Shown: piece by piece, positions 52,590 to 61,760 of the stretch
Layout: every line of letters starts with the position of its first letter
Numbering within the stretch: position 1 is the first letter of the stretch
Program-made: the position numbers and the translations under genes
Notes under the pieces: generated by a model
What the model saw: the letters and a program-made list of their open reading frames with translations, nothing else
Told to the model about the DNA's origin: nothing
Database searches by the model: none
Assembly: GCA_948468385.1 (NCBI GenBank)
Contig: CAOKHZ010000012.1
Span: forward strand, 1 to 64,000
Direction: 5' to 3'
Source: an uncultured Faecalicatena sp.
GTDB lineage: Bacteria; Bacillota; Clostridia; Lachnospirales; Lachnospiraceae
DNA: 64,000 nucleotides

Positions 52590-53531
52590 ATGAATTTGAA
52601 AGCGTTGGCGTATGAACTTAGGCGTGACACGGTGGACTTGATTCGCGCCGGAAAGGCGGGGCACATCGGCGGGGACATGAGCGTGATGGAAATTTTGGTC
52701 GAATTATATTTTCGGCAGATGAACATTTCCCCGGAAAACATGGATTCTCCTGAACGGGATTTGTTCGTGTTAAGCAAGGGGCATTCCGTGGAGGCATATT
52801 ATTCCGTATTGGCAAAAAAGGGCTTTTTCACGAAGGAGCAGTTACATAAGGAATTCAGTAAATATGGTTCCCGGTTCATTGGACATCCGAACAACAAGCT
52901 TCCGGGCATCGAAATGAATTCCGGGTCGCTTGGGCACGGGCTTCCGGTTTGTGTCGGGATGGCGAAAGCCGGGAAAATGGATCATAGGTCGTATCGAGTC
53001 TATACCGTCATGGGAGACGGGGAATTGGCCGAAGGGTCGGTTTGGGAGGGCGCGATGGCGGCCAGCCATTACAAGCTTGACAATCTCTGCGCGGTCGTTG
53101 ACCGGAACCGCTTACAAATTTCGGGCGGCACGGAAGAGGTCATGGCGCACGACGATTTGCACGAACGCTTTAATAGCTTTGGTTGGCATGTGATTGACGT
53201 GGCGGACGGAAATGACGTCGACCAGCTTCATGCGGCGTTTGAGGAGGCGAAGACGGTCAAGGGGAAACCGACGGTGCTGATTGCCAATACGGTCAAGGGC
53301 AAAGGTTCCCCGGTCATGGAAAACAAGGCGGGCTGGCATCACAAGGTGCCGTCGGACGAGGAATACGCGCAGATTTGTATTGATTTGGCAAAGGCGGAAG
53401 AAGTGGCGCTAGTAAATGGCGCAAGGGACACAAATGACGTGGCGCGGGCAAACTGCGAGGCAAGGGCGAATGATGTGATGAAGGCAAATGAGGCGGCGCG
53501 GATGAATGCGAACGAGGAGGTGTATGCATAA
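52590..53531 (+). CDS. Transketolase, N-terminal (ThDP-binding) subunit
   Basis: A 313-residue split-transketolase subunit. The ThDP/Mg motif GDGELAEGSVWEGAMAASHYKLDNL is clear, with LSKGHSVEAYY and SGSLGHGLPVCVGMA. It works with the next gene. The last ~35 residues are an Ala/Asn/Glu-rich low-complexity tail without family match. The start is uncertain between ATG 52584 and 52590; the latter has the better distance from AAAGGAG. Its stop overlaps the next start (TAATG). Confidence 0.9.
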   Translation: MNLKALAYELRRDTVDLIRAGKAGHIGGDMSVMEILVELYFRQMNISPENMDSPERDLFVLSKGHSVEAYYSVLAKKGFFTKEQLHKEFSKYGSRFIGHPNNKLPGIEMNSGSLGHGLPVCVGMAKAGKMDHRSYRVYTVMGDGELAEGSVWEGAMAASHYKLDNLCAVVDRNRLQISGGTEEVMAHDDLHERFNSFGWHVIDVADGNDVDQLHAAFEEAKTVKGKPTVLIANTVKGKGSPVMENKAGWHHKVPSDEEYAQICIDLAKAEEVALVNGARDTNDVARANCEARANDVMKANEAARMNANEEVYA

Positions 53532-54469
53532 TGGCGAAGACGGCAAATAAGCAGATGATATGTGAAGTGTTGATGGAGGCGGCGAAGACGGACAAGGACA
53601 TCGTGGCGCTTTGCAGCGATTCGCGGGGGAGCGGCTCGTTTACCCCATTTGCGGACGCGTATCCGGAGCAATTCGTGGAGACGGGAATCGCCGAGCAGAA
53701 TCTGGTGAGCATTGCCGCCGGGCTGGCGAAATGCGGGAAGAAGGCATATGCGGTTTCCCCGGCATGTTTTTTGTCGACCAGAAGCTATGAGCAGTGTAAA
53801 ATTGACGCGGCATATTCCAATACGAACGTAAAATTAATCGGCATCAGCGGCGGGGTCAGCTATGGCGCGCTGGGCATGAGCCACCATTCCGCGCAGGACG
53901 TCGCGGCGATGAGTGCCATTCCCAACATGCGGGTGTATATTCCGAGCGACCATTTGCAGACGCGGGAGCTTGTCAGGGCATTGCTAAAGGACGAGAAACC
54001 GGCTTATATCCGCGTCGGCAGAAATGCGGTCGACCCGGTATACGAGGAAGGAAACGTGCCGTTCGCAATGGACAAGGCGACGTTTGTTGCCAAGGGTGAG
54101 GATGCGGCCATCATTGCCTGCGGGGAGATGGTAGGCCCGGCAAAGGCGGCGGCAAAACTTCTGGAAAAAGAAGGAATCCGTGCCACGGTGCTTGACATGT
54201 ATTGCGTGAAACCGCTTGACGAGGCGGCAATCGTGGAGGCGGCGACGCACGCGAAGGCCGTGGTGACGGTGGAAGAGCACGCGCCGTTTGGCGGCCTGGG
54301 CTCGATGGTGGCACAGGTGGTTTGCCGGGAATGCCCGAAGAAGGTGTTTAATATGACCTTGCCGGACGCCCCGGTAGTGACGGGTACGTCGAAGGAAGTG
54401 TTTGACACGTATGGATTGAACGCCGAGGGAATCGCCGCGAAGGTGAAAGAGGCGTTGGAAATCGCGTGA
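53531..54469 (+). CDS. Transketolase, C-terminal subunit
   Basis: A 312-residue partner with the pyrimidine-binding domain (FVETGIAEQNLVSIAAGLA, Glu for ThDP activation) and the C-terminal domain (VEEHAPFGGLGSMVAQ). It transfers two-carbon units between sugar phosphates. Split transketolases in sugar operons often act on special ketose phosphates, as in the apulose-4-phosphate transketolase AptA/AptB. It overlaps the previous gene by one base. Confidence 0.92.
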   Translation: MAKTANKQMICEVLMEAAKTDKDIVALCSDSRGSGSFTPFADAYPEQFVETGIAEQNLVSIAAGLAKCGKKAYAVSPACFLSTRSYEQCKIDAAYSNTNVKLIGISGGVSYGALGMSHHSAQDVAAMSAIPNMRVYIPSDHLQTRELVRALLKDEKPAYIRVGRNAVDPVYEEGNVPFAMDKATFVAKGEDAAIIACGEMVGPAKAAAKLLEKEGIRATVLDMYCVKPLDEAAIVEAATHAKAVVTVEEHAPFGGLGSMVAQVVCRECPKKVFNMTLPDAPVVTGTSKEVFDTYGLNAEGIAAKVKEALEIA

Positions 54470-54545
54470 TAAGAGGATGCGTGATACATTGTGGATTCAC
54501 GGTATGAACCATGGCGCGAATGGCGAGGAAAGGGGAGCGGTGAAG

Positions 54546-56096
54546 ATGGCGGAAAATTATATTGTCAGCATTGACCAGAGTACCCAGGGGACGAAGGCGT
54601 TGTTGTTTGATTCGTCGGGGGCGGTCGTGAGGCGGGAGGACATTTCGCACCGCCAGATTGTCAACGAAAAGGGATGGGTTTCCCATGACGCGGAAGAGAT
54701 TTATCGAAATACCCTCGATGTCGTAAGACGTCTGGTGGAGCGTTCCGGCATAGGGGTGGAAAGCGTGCGCGCGGTCGGCATAAGCAACCAGCGGGAAACG
54801 TGCCTGGCGTGGGACAAGGTGACGGGGAAGCCGGTTGCCGACGCGATTGTGTGGCAATGCTCCCGCGCGGAAGATATTTGCGCGCGCTTAGAAAGGCGCG
54901 GCGCGGAGGAATGGAAAAATGTAGATGCGAGGGAAAATGGTGGCTTGCAAGGGCATGTCGCCGTCGGCGAATGGATTCGTAGGAGGACGGGGCTTACGTT
55001 GTCCGCGTATTTTCCCGCGGCCAAGTTGGCATGGCTTTTGGAAAACGTGGAGGCGGCGAGAAGATTGCAGGCGCAGGGGCGGCTTTGCATGGGGACGATA
55101 GACACCTGGCTCTTGTACTGTCTGACCAAGGGGGCGGCATATAAGACGGATTACTCCAACGCCTCCCGTACGCAGCTTTTCAACATACACACGCTTCGAT
55201 GGGACGAGGAAATTTGCCGTCTGTTCGGCGTGAACGCAGGCTGCCTGGCCGAGGTGTGCGATTCCGATTCCTGCTTCGGGGAAAGCGACTTTGAAGGGAC
55301 GTTCCCGCGGCCGATACCGATTCATGGCATGCTGGGGGACTCCCACGCGGCATTGTTCGCGCAGGGGTGCACGAAGCCGGGAATGGTGAAAGCGACTTAC
55401 GGCACGGGCTCTTCAATCATGATGAATACGGGGATGAAGGGAATTGACAGCACGCATGGCGTGGTGACTTCCTTGGCGTGGAAATTGCGTGGCGAGGTAA
55501 ACTACGTGCTGGAGGGCAATATCAATTATACGGGGGCGGTCATCAGCTGGCTTAAGGACGAAGTGCGGCTGATTGATTCGCCAAACGAGACGGAAAACTT
55601 GTGTCGGGAGGCGTTGCCGGATGATGAATTGTATTTGGTTCCGGCGTTTTCCGGCCTGGGCGCGCCGCATTGGAACAGCCAGGCGAAGGGGATTTTGAGC
55701 GGAATCACCCGCACGACGGGACGGAACGAAATCGTGCGCGCCGCCGTGGAAAGCATCGCGTGGCAGATTGCCGACGTGGTGGAGGCGTTTTTGCAGGACG
55801 CGGATGTTTTGGCGAGAGAATTGGAATTGCGGGTGGATGGCGGACCGACGAAAAACCGTTACCTGATGCAGTTTCAAAGCGACATATTGGATGCGGGCGT
55901 CATGGTTTCGCATGCGGAGGAAATGTCGGCCGCCGGAGCCGCTTATGTGGCGGGAATCGCCACTGGAATCTATGACATGGATGTTTTGCAAAAAATGGGA
56001 CGGACGAAGTACTTGCCGCAGATGGATGCAGAGACGAGGGAAAAGAAGCAAAAGGGATGGAAAGCGGCGGTGGGGCAATGCATGTATAAGGAGTGA
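54546..56096 (+). CDS. FGGY-family carbohydrate kinase
   Basis: A 516-residue kinase with both actin-like lobes: YIVSIDQSTQGTKALLFD (phosphate loop), AVGISNQRETCLAWDKVTG, GDSHAALFAQGCTKPGMVKATYGTGSS (ATP lobe) and AFSGLGAPHWNSQAKG. The motifs lean toward the glycerol kinase/xylulokinase branch. In this operon it should phosphorylate the ketose made by the isomerase. The ATG at 54546 follows AGGGGAG; an ATG at 54477 would add a non-homologous stretch without a ribosome site. Confidence 0.88.
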   Translation: MAENYIVSIDQSTQGTKALLFDSSGAVVRREDISHRQIVNEKGWVSHDAEEIYRNTLDVVRRLVERSGIGVESVRAVGISNQRETCLAWDKVTGKPVADAIVWQCSRAEDICARLERRGAEEWKNVDARENGGLQGHVAVGEWIRRRTGLTLSAYFPAAKLAWLLENVEAARRLQAQGRLCMGTIDTWLLYCLTKGAAYKTDYSNASRTQLFNIHTLRWDEEICRLFGVNAGCLAEVCDSDSCFGESDFEGTFPRPIPIHGMLGDSHAALFAQGCTKPGMVKATYGTGSSIMMNTGMKGIDSTHGVVTSLAWKLRGEVNYVLEGNINYTGAVISWLKDEVRLIDSPNETENLCREALPDDELYLVPAFSGLGAPHWNSQAKGILSGITRTTGRNEIVRAAVESIAWQIADVVEAFLQDADVLARELELRVDGGPTKNRYLMQFQSDILDAGVMVSHAEEMSAAGAAYVAGIATGIYDMDVLQKMGRTKYLPQMDAETREKKQKGWKAAVGQCMYKE

Positions 56097-56251
56097 CGGC
56101 GTATGGCCGTGCGGCGGCACGGGGTAATTTCCTTTGAGAAACAAGCGACTAAGCTTGGCGCGAGAGTTTCGCTGGTGAAATGCTTTGTTCATGGAAATCG
56201 AGTCACAAATCGGTATGAAAAAGGATACATTTTGTAAAGAAATAAATATGT

Positions 56252-56284
56252 AAAAATGATAGATTATTTTTAGAATCATTTTTT
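56252..56284 (+). terminator. Terminator of the isomerase-kinase operon
   Basis: AAAATGAT (56253-56260) pairs with ATCATTTT, with GATT/AATC pairing inside, followed by TTTT. It is AT-rich. The remainder of the 273-base gap holds nothing I can name. Confidence 0.65.
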
Positions 56285-56369
56285 AGGCAGGCATGGTGAG
56301 CGGTGTCGTGTAGTCTCGGTACTGCTTGCCAGATTGCGTCCAGGCAACAAAGAAAACAGGAGGGAAATT

Positions 56370-57209
56370 ATGGCGGTATTGCAAGTGGATTTTGTATCAC
56401 AGTGTTTGATGAGGACGGTTACAATCAAGGTAATTCTTCCGGTGGACAAGATAGCGAAAATGAACGGGGAAATGCCCTACACGCCGGAAAAATTCAAAAC
56501 GCTTTATCTTTTGCATGGCATGCTGGGGAATCATTCGGACTGGATAGACGGAACGAGGATTCAGCGGTGGGCGCAAGAAAGGAATCTGGCAGTCGTGATG
56601 CCGGCAGGAGAGAACCGGTTTTATGTAGATAATCCAAGGGAAGGGGCTTATTTTGGCGAATATATTGGAAGAGAGCTGGTGGAAATGACAAGAAAAATGT
56701 TTCCGTTGTCCGATAAAAGGGAGAATACGTTTATTGCGGGGCTTTCCATGGGCGGTTATGGTGCAATTCGGAACGGACTGAAGTATCACGAGACATTTTC
56801 GCACATTGCAGGGCTTTCCAGTGGATTGTTGATGGATGACATATTAAAGTCGGACAATGACGCGCCGATGCCTTTTATGAAAAGAAGCTACTATGAGTCC
56901 GTGTTGGGCGATTTGAGCAAGTTTAAAGGAAGTGACATGGATTACGAGGCACTGATTCTTAATCTAAAGGAAAAAGGTGCAGAAATTCCGAAACTGTACC
57001 TTTGCTGTGGGACGGAGGATTTTCTGGCTGATGCCAATAGAAGGTATCGGGATTTTCTAAAGGCGGAAGGGGTCGACGTGGTATATGAAGAAGGCCTTGG
57101 TGGCCATGAATGGGATTTCTGGGATACCTATATCCATCGGGTGCTAGAATGGTTGCCCTTGGATGAAGGGTCAAAAGGATTAAACAGCGGAAATGTGGGG
57201 ATAGAGTGA
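56370..57209 (+). CDS. CE1/EstA-type carbohydrate or short-chain esterase
   Basis: A 279-residue alpha/beta hydrolase of the esterase D/tributyrin esterase family. The catalytic triad is visible as FIAGLSMGGYGAIRNG (Ser), CCGTEDFLADANRRYRDF (Asp) and LGGHEWDFWDTYI (His), with oxyanion segment YLLHGMLGNHSDW. There is no signal peptide, so it works on imported esters such as acetylated sugars. The start at 56370 follows CAGGAGGG. It is transcribed apart from the kinase operon. Confidence 0.85.
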   Translation: MAVLQVDFVSQCLMRTVTIKVILPVDKIAKMNGEMPYTPEKFKTLYLLHGMLGNHSDWIDGTRIQRWAQERNLAVVMPAGENRFYVDNPREGAYFGEYIGRELVEMTRKMFPLSDKRENTFIAGLSMGGYGAIRNGLKYHETFSHIAGLSSGLLMDDILKSDNDAPMPFMKRSYYESVLGDLSKFKGSDMDYEALILNLKEKGAEIPKLYLCCGTEDFLADANRRYRDFLKAEGVDVVYEEGLGGHEWDFWDTYIHRVLEWLPLDEGSKGLNSGNVGIE

Positions 57210-57352
57210 TTTTATAAATTCGTGTGTCGAGCTTGGATATACATATTTTTGAGAAAGGTTGCTTTAACTTTGAAGATTAGTCCCTTTATATTTTAAATCC
57301 ATTTAAATCCATAGAAGAAATTTTTGTCATAAAAATAATTAGCGCTTGGCAC

Positions 57353-57407
57353 TTGACAAAAGCGACAATCGTGTCGTATAATCAAAAAAGACAAAGATGT
57401 CGCTTTT
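57353..57407 (+). promoter_or_regulatory. Promoter with operator-like inverted repeats for the GNAT-TetR operon
   Basis: TTGACA (57353-57358), 18-base spacer, TATAAT (57377-57382). AAAAGCGACA (57358-57367) and TGTCGCTTTT (57398-57407) are a perfect 10-bp inverted repeat bracketing the -10. A shorter CGACA-ATCG-TGTCG palindrome (57363-57376) lies in the spacer. The layout suits autorepression by the TetR protein encoded second in the operon. Confidence 0.75.
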
Positions 57408-57421
57408 GAAAGGAGAAAATG

Positions 57422-57988
57422 ATGAAAGAGTTTGTGCTGAGAACATGGAAACCGGAGGATGCAGAGTCGTTGGCGCGGGCGGCGAACAATCCTCATATTG
57501 CCAGGAATTTGCGGAACGTCTTCCCGAACCCATATACGCTGGAGGATGCCATCTGGTTTATCAACGACTGTCTTTCAAATGGAGGTACTTTGGGTAACCG
57601 TGCTTCGAATGACGGCATTTCCGGCGAGGGCAAGAAGCAGTTTAATTACGCAATCGAGGTGGATGGAAAGGCCGCCGGGGGCATCGGGATAACTGTGAAA
57701 GAGGACGTGTATGAAAAATCTGCGGAATTGGGGTATTGGCTTGCAAAGGAGCATTGGCGGCAGGGCATTATGTCAAGAGCCGTCGTGAAAATTTGCAAAG
57801 AGGCGTTCGAGACGCTTGACATCGTGCGCATATTTGCCGAACCTTTTGCGGATAACGCGGGATCGAGGGGCGTTTTAGAAAAGGCTGGCTTTACGTGCGA
57901 GGGAACGATGCGCGACGGCGTATATAAAAACGGGGAGATTCATTCGTATTGCATGTACTCCGTCCTACGGGGGGAAATGGAAATCTGA
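57422..57988 (+). CDS. GNAT acetyltransferase (RimJ/RimL type)
   Basis: A 188-residue N-acetyltransferase: FVLRTWKPEDAESLARAANNPHIARNL, the acetyl-CoA loop LGYWLAKEHWRQGIMSRAV and the C-terminal PFADNAGSRGVLEKAGFTCEGTMRDGVYKNG are standard. The acceptor (protein N-terminus or small amine) is unknown. The second of two adjacent ATGs has the better distance from AAAGGAG. It is coexpressed with a TetR regulator. Confidence 0.9.
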   Translation: MKEFVLRTWKPEDAESLARAANNPHIARNLRNVFPNPYTLEDAIWFINDCLSNGGTLGNRASNDGISGEGKKQFNYAIEVDGKAAGGIGITVKEDVYEKSAELGYWLAKEHWRQGIMSRAVVKICKEAFETLDIVRIFAEPFADNAGSRGVLEKAGFTCEGTMRDGVYKNGEIHSYCMYSVLRGEMEI

Positions 57989-58040
57989 AACGGAGAATTG
58001 GAAACGAAGAATTGGAAACGGGGAATTTGGAAATGGAATT
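57986..58040 (+). repeat. Short 14-bp tandem repeats between GNAT and TetR genes
   Basis: Three to four imperfect copies of GAAACGGAGAATTG run from the GNAT stop to the TetR ribosome site, probably from slippage. Confidence 0.7.
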
Positions 58041-58057
58041 TGACAGGGAGGTTCGGT

Positions 58058-58612
58058 ATGGGAGATAAAGGGGTGAAAACGAAAGAAAAAATCCGCCAGG
58101 AAGCATACCGGCTGTTTGCCGAAAAAGGGTTTAAAGAGGTGACGATGACCGATATTTGTGAAAGGACGGGATTGAGCAGAGGGGGACTCTATCGTTATTA
58201 TTCCGGGACGGCGCAGATTTTTTCGGAAATCCTATCCGAGGAGTACGTGATAGCGGACCGAATTGAGAAGGGGGAAAATGCAAAGGCCATTTTGGAGGAC
58301 ATGCTCGAGGCAATCAAGTACGAAATTATGGACAAGGAGTTGTCGTTAAGCCTTGCCATCTATGAATATGCGAATTTGGGAAACGAGGATTTTTTTGCCG
58401 ATGTCAACGAACGGGCAAAAAAGCGTTGGATGAGCTTGCTGAATTATGGGATGGAGACGAAAGAATTTAAAAGGATGGATGCCGAACAGGTTTCAGACAT
58501 GATTTTATATTATTACCAGGGGCTGAGAATGTGGTCGCGGGTCATTTCCTTTGACGAACAAGTGGCAGAGCGTTATGTAAAAAGCGTGAGACAGATGGTG
58601 TTGGGCTGCTGA
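58058..58612 (+). CDS. TetR-family transcriptional regulator
   Basis: A 184-residue regulator. The DNA-binding domain (TKEKIRQEAYRLFAEKGFKEVTMTDICERTGLSRGGLYRYYSG) fills residues ~5-52; the rest is an all-helical ligand domain. The ATG at 58058 lies 7 bases after AGGGAGG; a longer frame from 57998 reads through the tandem repeats. It probably represses its own operon through the inverted repeats at 57358-57407. Confidence 0.9.
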   Translation: MGDKGVKTKEKIRQEAYRLFAEKGFKEVTMTDICERTGLSRGGLYRYYSGTAQIFSEILSEEYVIADRIEKGENAKAILEDMLEAIKYEIMDKELSLSLAIYEYANLGNEDFFADVNERAKKRWMSLLNYGMETKEFKRMDAEQVSDMILYYYQGLRMWSRVISFDEQVAERYVKSVRQMVLGC

Positions 58613-58613
58613 A

Positions 58614-58647
58614 TGAATAGAATGGTGAAAATCAACCATACTATTCA
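58614..58647 (+). other. Hairpin between TetR gene and the 63-residue gene
   Basis: TGAATAG-A-ATGGT (58614-58626) pairs with ACCAT-A-CTATTCA (58635-58647) around one A-A mismatch. It ends just before the ribosome site of the next gene and could separate their translation. Confidence 0.5.
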
Positions 58648-58659
58648 CGAGGTGATGGT

Positions 58660-58851
58660 ATGATTCAAGGTGATATGATTCATAATGAAGATCTCCCGAT
58701 TGGCTTTACCATGGAGCTTGCCATGCATTCGGACGTTTTGAACCGGTTCGCGTCGCTTTCAAAGGAGCGGCAGGACGCAATCGTGGAGGGCGCGAGGCAA
58801 GTGAAAAGCAGGGAAGAGATGAGAAGCTACGTGGAGAGCATCAAGGGGTAG
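58660..58851 (+). CDS. Small conserved hypothetical protein (63 residues)
   Basis: A cytoplasmic helical protein: IGFTMELAMHSDVLNRFASLSKERQDAIVEGARQVKSREEMRSYVESI. Proteins of this form recur in Lachnospiraceae as I recall, with unknown function. GAGGTG precedes the start. Its stop codon is part of the left arm of a strong terminator, so it ends the GNAT-TetR transcription unit. Confidence 0.65.
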   Translation: MIQGDMIHNEDLPIGFTMELAMHSDVLNRFASLSKERQDAIVEGARQVKSREEMRSYVESIKG

Positions 58852-58874
58852 GCGGACGGCCTGCCCCTTGTTTT
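58842..58874 (+). terminator. Strong terminator overlapping the 63-residue gene
   Basis: CAAGGGGTAGGC (58842-58853) pairs with GCCTGCCCCTTG (58859-58870), a 12-bp stem with one G-T pair, followed by TTTT. Confidence 0.9.
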
Positions 58875-58940
58875 AATGGTTATAGTACCCACCACGCTAG
58901 CGTGAGGGGAACTGACCTTTTAAAAAATTTTCGAAACAAA

Positions 58941-58983
58941 ATAGCACTCGAGTCTTGACGTGGCTAACAACTTGTGGTAATGT
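58941..58983 (+). promoter_or_regulatory. clpB promoter with CIRCE-like half-site
   Basis: TTGACG (58955-58960), 17-base spacer, TAATGT (58978-58983). Overlapping the -35, ATAGCACTC (58941-58949), a 9-base gap and CGTGGCTAA (58959-58967) match the CIRCE layout TTAGCACTC-N9-GAGTGCTAA well on the left and poorly on the right. HrcA control is possible but not secure. A separate palindrome CACGCTAGCGTG lies at 58893-58904. Confidence 0.4.
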
Positions 58984-59122
58984 TATAGCGGACATAGAAC
59001 AAATCCGTGAGTCGTCGTTGCTATTATGAAGTGATTCGCGGTTACCATGTGATTTGTATTTGGGTATTGGTTTGGATTACGTGGGCGTAGTCAATGTGGA
59101 AGAATAAAGGAGGGCGTGGCAT

Positions 59123-61723
59123 ATGAACATTCAGAAGTTTACACAGAATTCCATCCAGGCGGTGCAGTCCTGCGAGAAGATTGCCTATGAATATGGCAAC
59201 CAGGAGATTGCGCAGGAGCATTTGTTGTACGCGTTGGTGACGCAGGAGGACGGCCTGATTTTGAAGTTGCTCGAAAAGATGGGCATTCAGGGGACGCTGT
59301 TTGTCAACCGCGTGGAGGAGGCGCTTGCGAAGCGCACCAAGGTGCAGGGCGGGCAGGTGTATGTCGGGCAGGATTTGAACAACGTGCTGATTCATGCCGA
59401 GGACGAGGCGAAGCAGATGGGGGACGAGTACGTGTCCGTCGAGCACTTGTTTTTGGCTTTGATAAAATATGCCAGCCGGGAAGTTAAGGCATTATTTAAA
59501 GAGTTTGCCATTGACCGTGACTCGTTTTTGCAGGTGTTGTCCACGGTGCGGGGCAACCAGCGCGTGACCAGCGACAACCCGGAAGCGACGTATGACACCT
59601 TGAACAAGTACGGGCAGGACTTGGTCGAGCGGGCCAGAGAGCAGAAGTTGGATCCGGTTATCGGCCGTGACGAGGAAATCCGCAACATTATCCGCATTTT
59701 GTCGCGGAAGACGAAGAACAACCCGGTGTTGATCGGCGAGCCGGGCGTGGGTAAGACGGCGGTCGTGGAAGGTCTGGCACAGCGTATCGTGCGCGGTGAC
59801 GTGCCGCAGGGCCTGAAGGACAAGACGGTGTTTTCCCTGGACATGGGGGCCTTGGTGGCAGGCGCGAAGTACCGGGGCGAGTTCGAGGAACGGTTGAAGG
59901 CCGTTCTGGAGGACGTGAAAAACAGTGACGGGAAAATCATTCTTTTCATTGACGAGCTGCATACGATTGTCGGCGCGGGCAAGTCGGACGGGGCAATGGA
60001 CGCGGGCAACATGTTAAAGCCGATGTTGGCGCGGGGCGAGTTGCATTGTATCGGGGCGACGACGCTGGACGAGTACCGGCAGTACATTGAGAAGGACGCG
60101 GCATTGGAGCGGCGGTTCCAACCGGTGTTGGTGGATGAGCCGACAGTGGAAGACGCGATTTCCATTTTGCGGGGCTTAAAGGAACGTTACGAGGTCTACC
60201 ATGGCGTGAAGATTACCGACAGCGCGCTGGTGGCGGCGGCGACCCTTTCCCATCGTTATATTTCGGATCGCTTCCTGCCGGACAAGGCCATCGACTTGGT
60301 GGACGAGGCGTGCGCGTTGATCAAGACGGAACTGGATTCCATGCCGACCGAGCTTGACGAGTTAAGCCGCCGTATCATGCAGTTGGAAATCGAGGAGGAA
60401 GCCTTGAAAAAGGAGGAGGATCGCCTAAGCCGCGAGCGGCTCACGCACTTGCAGGAAGAGTTGGCAGGACTTCGGGAGGATTTTGCCGGGCGTAAGGCGC
60501 AGTGGGACAATGAAAAGGCTTCCGTGGAGCGCGTGCAGAAGATTCGCGAGGAGATAGAGCAGGTCAACAAGGATATCCAGATGGCGCAGCAGAAGTACGA
60601 TTTGAACAAGGCTGCGGAATTGCAATATGGCCGCCTCCCGCAGTTGATGAAGCAGTTGGACGAGGAAGAGGAGCGCGTGCGGGAAAAGGAGATGTCTCTC
60701 GTGCACGAGGCCGTGACGGACGAGGAGATTGCCCGCATCGTTTCCCGTTGGACGGGGATTCCGGTGGCGAAGTTGAATGAGAGCGAGCGCAACAAGACGC
60801 TGCATCTGGCCGATGAGCTGCACAAGCGGGTCATTGGCCAGGACGAAGGCGTGGAGATGGTGACGGAGGCCATCATCCGCTCCAAGGCGGGCATCAAGGA
60901 TCCGGATAAGCCGATAGGGTCGTTTTTGTTCATGGGACCGACCGGCGTGGGCAAGACGGAACTGGCCAAGGCCTTGGCGCAGAGCTTGTTTGACGATGAG
61001 AGCAACATGGTGCGTATCGACATGAGTGAATATATGGAGAAGCATTCCGTGTCCAGGCTGATTGGGGCGCCTCCGGGATACGTCGGTTACGACGAGGGCG
61101 GGCAGTTGACTGAAGCGGTGCGCAGGAAGCCGTATTCGGTGGTGCTCTTCGACGAGGTGGAGAAAGCGCATCCGGACGTGTTCAACGTGCTTTTGCAGGT
61201 GCTTGATGACGGACGCATCACGGATTCGCAGGGACGTACCGTGGACTTTAAAAATACCATTTTGATCATGACGTCTAATATCGGTGCGCATTATCTGTTG
61301 GAGGGCATCAAGGAGGACGGCTCCATTTCACAAGATAGCCAGGAGATGGTGATGAATGAGCTGCGGGCGCATTTTAGACCGGAATTTTTAAACCGTCTGG
61401 ATGAAATCGTCATGTTCAAGCCATTGACGAAAGACAATATTTGTGGCATTATTGACTTGTTACTGAAGGATGTCAACGCGCGTCTTTCGGAACGGGAGTT
61501 ATGCGTGGAACTTTCCGAGGCGGGGAAGCGTTACGTCGTTGAGGGCGGATTTGACCCGATGTATGGGGCGAGGCCTTTGAAGCGTTACTTGCAGAAGCAT
61601 GTGGAAACGCTGGCGGCGAGGCTGATTCTCGGGGGAAATGTCTCGCGGGGCGATACGATTCTGATTGACGTGGTGGACGGCGAACTGAACGCGGACGTGA
61701 AACACCTACCGCAGGGGGCGTGA
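59123..61723 (+). CDS. clpB: ClpB disaggregase
   Basis: An 866-residue Hsp100 chaperone that pulls proteins out of aggregates with DnaK. Layout: Clp N-domain repeats (1-145), first AAA+ module with GEPGVGKTA and the pore loop [12 protein letters not shown], a coiled-coil M-domain (about 405-525, rich in Glu/Lys/Arg), the second AAA+ module with [37 protein letters not shown], and the C-terminal D2-small domain. The full M-domain separates it from ClpC. AAAGGAGGG precedes the start. dinB follows after 37 bases. Confidence 0.97.
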   Translation: MNIQKFTQNSIQAVQSCEKIAYEYGNQEIAQEHLLYALVTQEDGLILKLLEKMGIQGTLFVNRVEEALAKRTKVQGGQVYVGQDLNNVLIHAEDEAKQMGDEYVSVEHLFLALIKYASREVKALFKEFAIDRDSFLQVLSTVRGNQRVTSDNPEATYDTLNKYGQDLVERAREQKLDPVIGRDEEIRNIIRILSRKTKNNPVLIGEPGVGKTAVVEGLAQRIVRGDVPQGLKDKTVFSLDMGALVAGAKYRGEFEERLKAVLEDVKNSDGKIILFIDELHTIVGAGKSDGAMDAGNMLKPMLARGELHCIGATTLDEYRQYIEKDAALERRFQPVLVDEPTVEDAISILRGLKERYEVYHGVKITDSALVAAATLSHRYISDRFLPDKAIDLVDEACALIKTELDSMPTELDELSRRIMQLEIEEEALKKEEDRLSRERLTHLQEELAGLREDFAGRKAQWDNEKASVERVQKIREEIEQVNKDIQMAQQKYDLNKAAELQYGRLPQLMKQLDEEEERVREKEMSLVHEAVTDEEIARIVSRWTGIPVAKLNESERNKTLHLADELHKRVIGQDEGVEMVTEAIIRSKAGIKDPDKPIGSFLFMGPTGVGKTELAKALAQSLFDDESNMVRIDMSEYMEKHSVSRLIGAPPGYVGYDEGGQLTEAVRRKPYSVVLFDEVEKAHPDVFNVLLQVLDDGRITDSQGRTVDFKNTILIMTSNIGAHYLLEGIKEDGSISQDSQEMVMNELRAHFRPEFLNRLDEIVMFKPLTKDNICGIIDLLLKDVNARLSERELCVELSEAGKRYVVEGGFDPMYGARPLKRYLQKHVETLAARLILGGNVSRGDTILIDVVDGELNADVKHLPQGA

Positions 61724-61760
61724 TTTCCGTGGGAATTTTTTGCCAATGGGAGGAATACAC

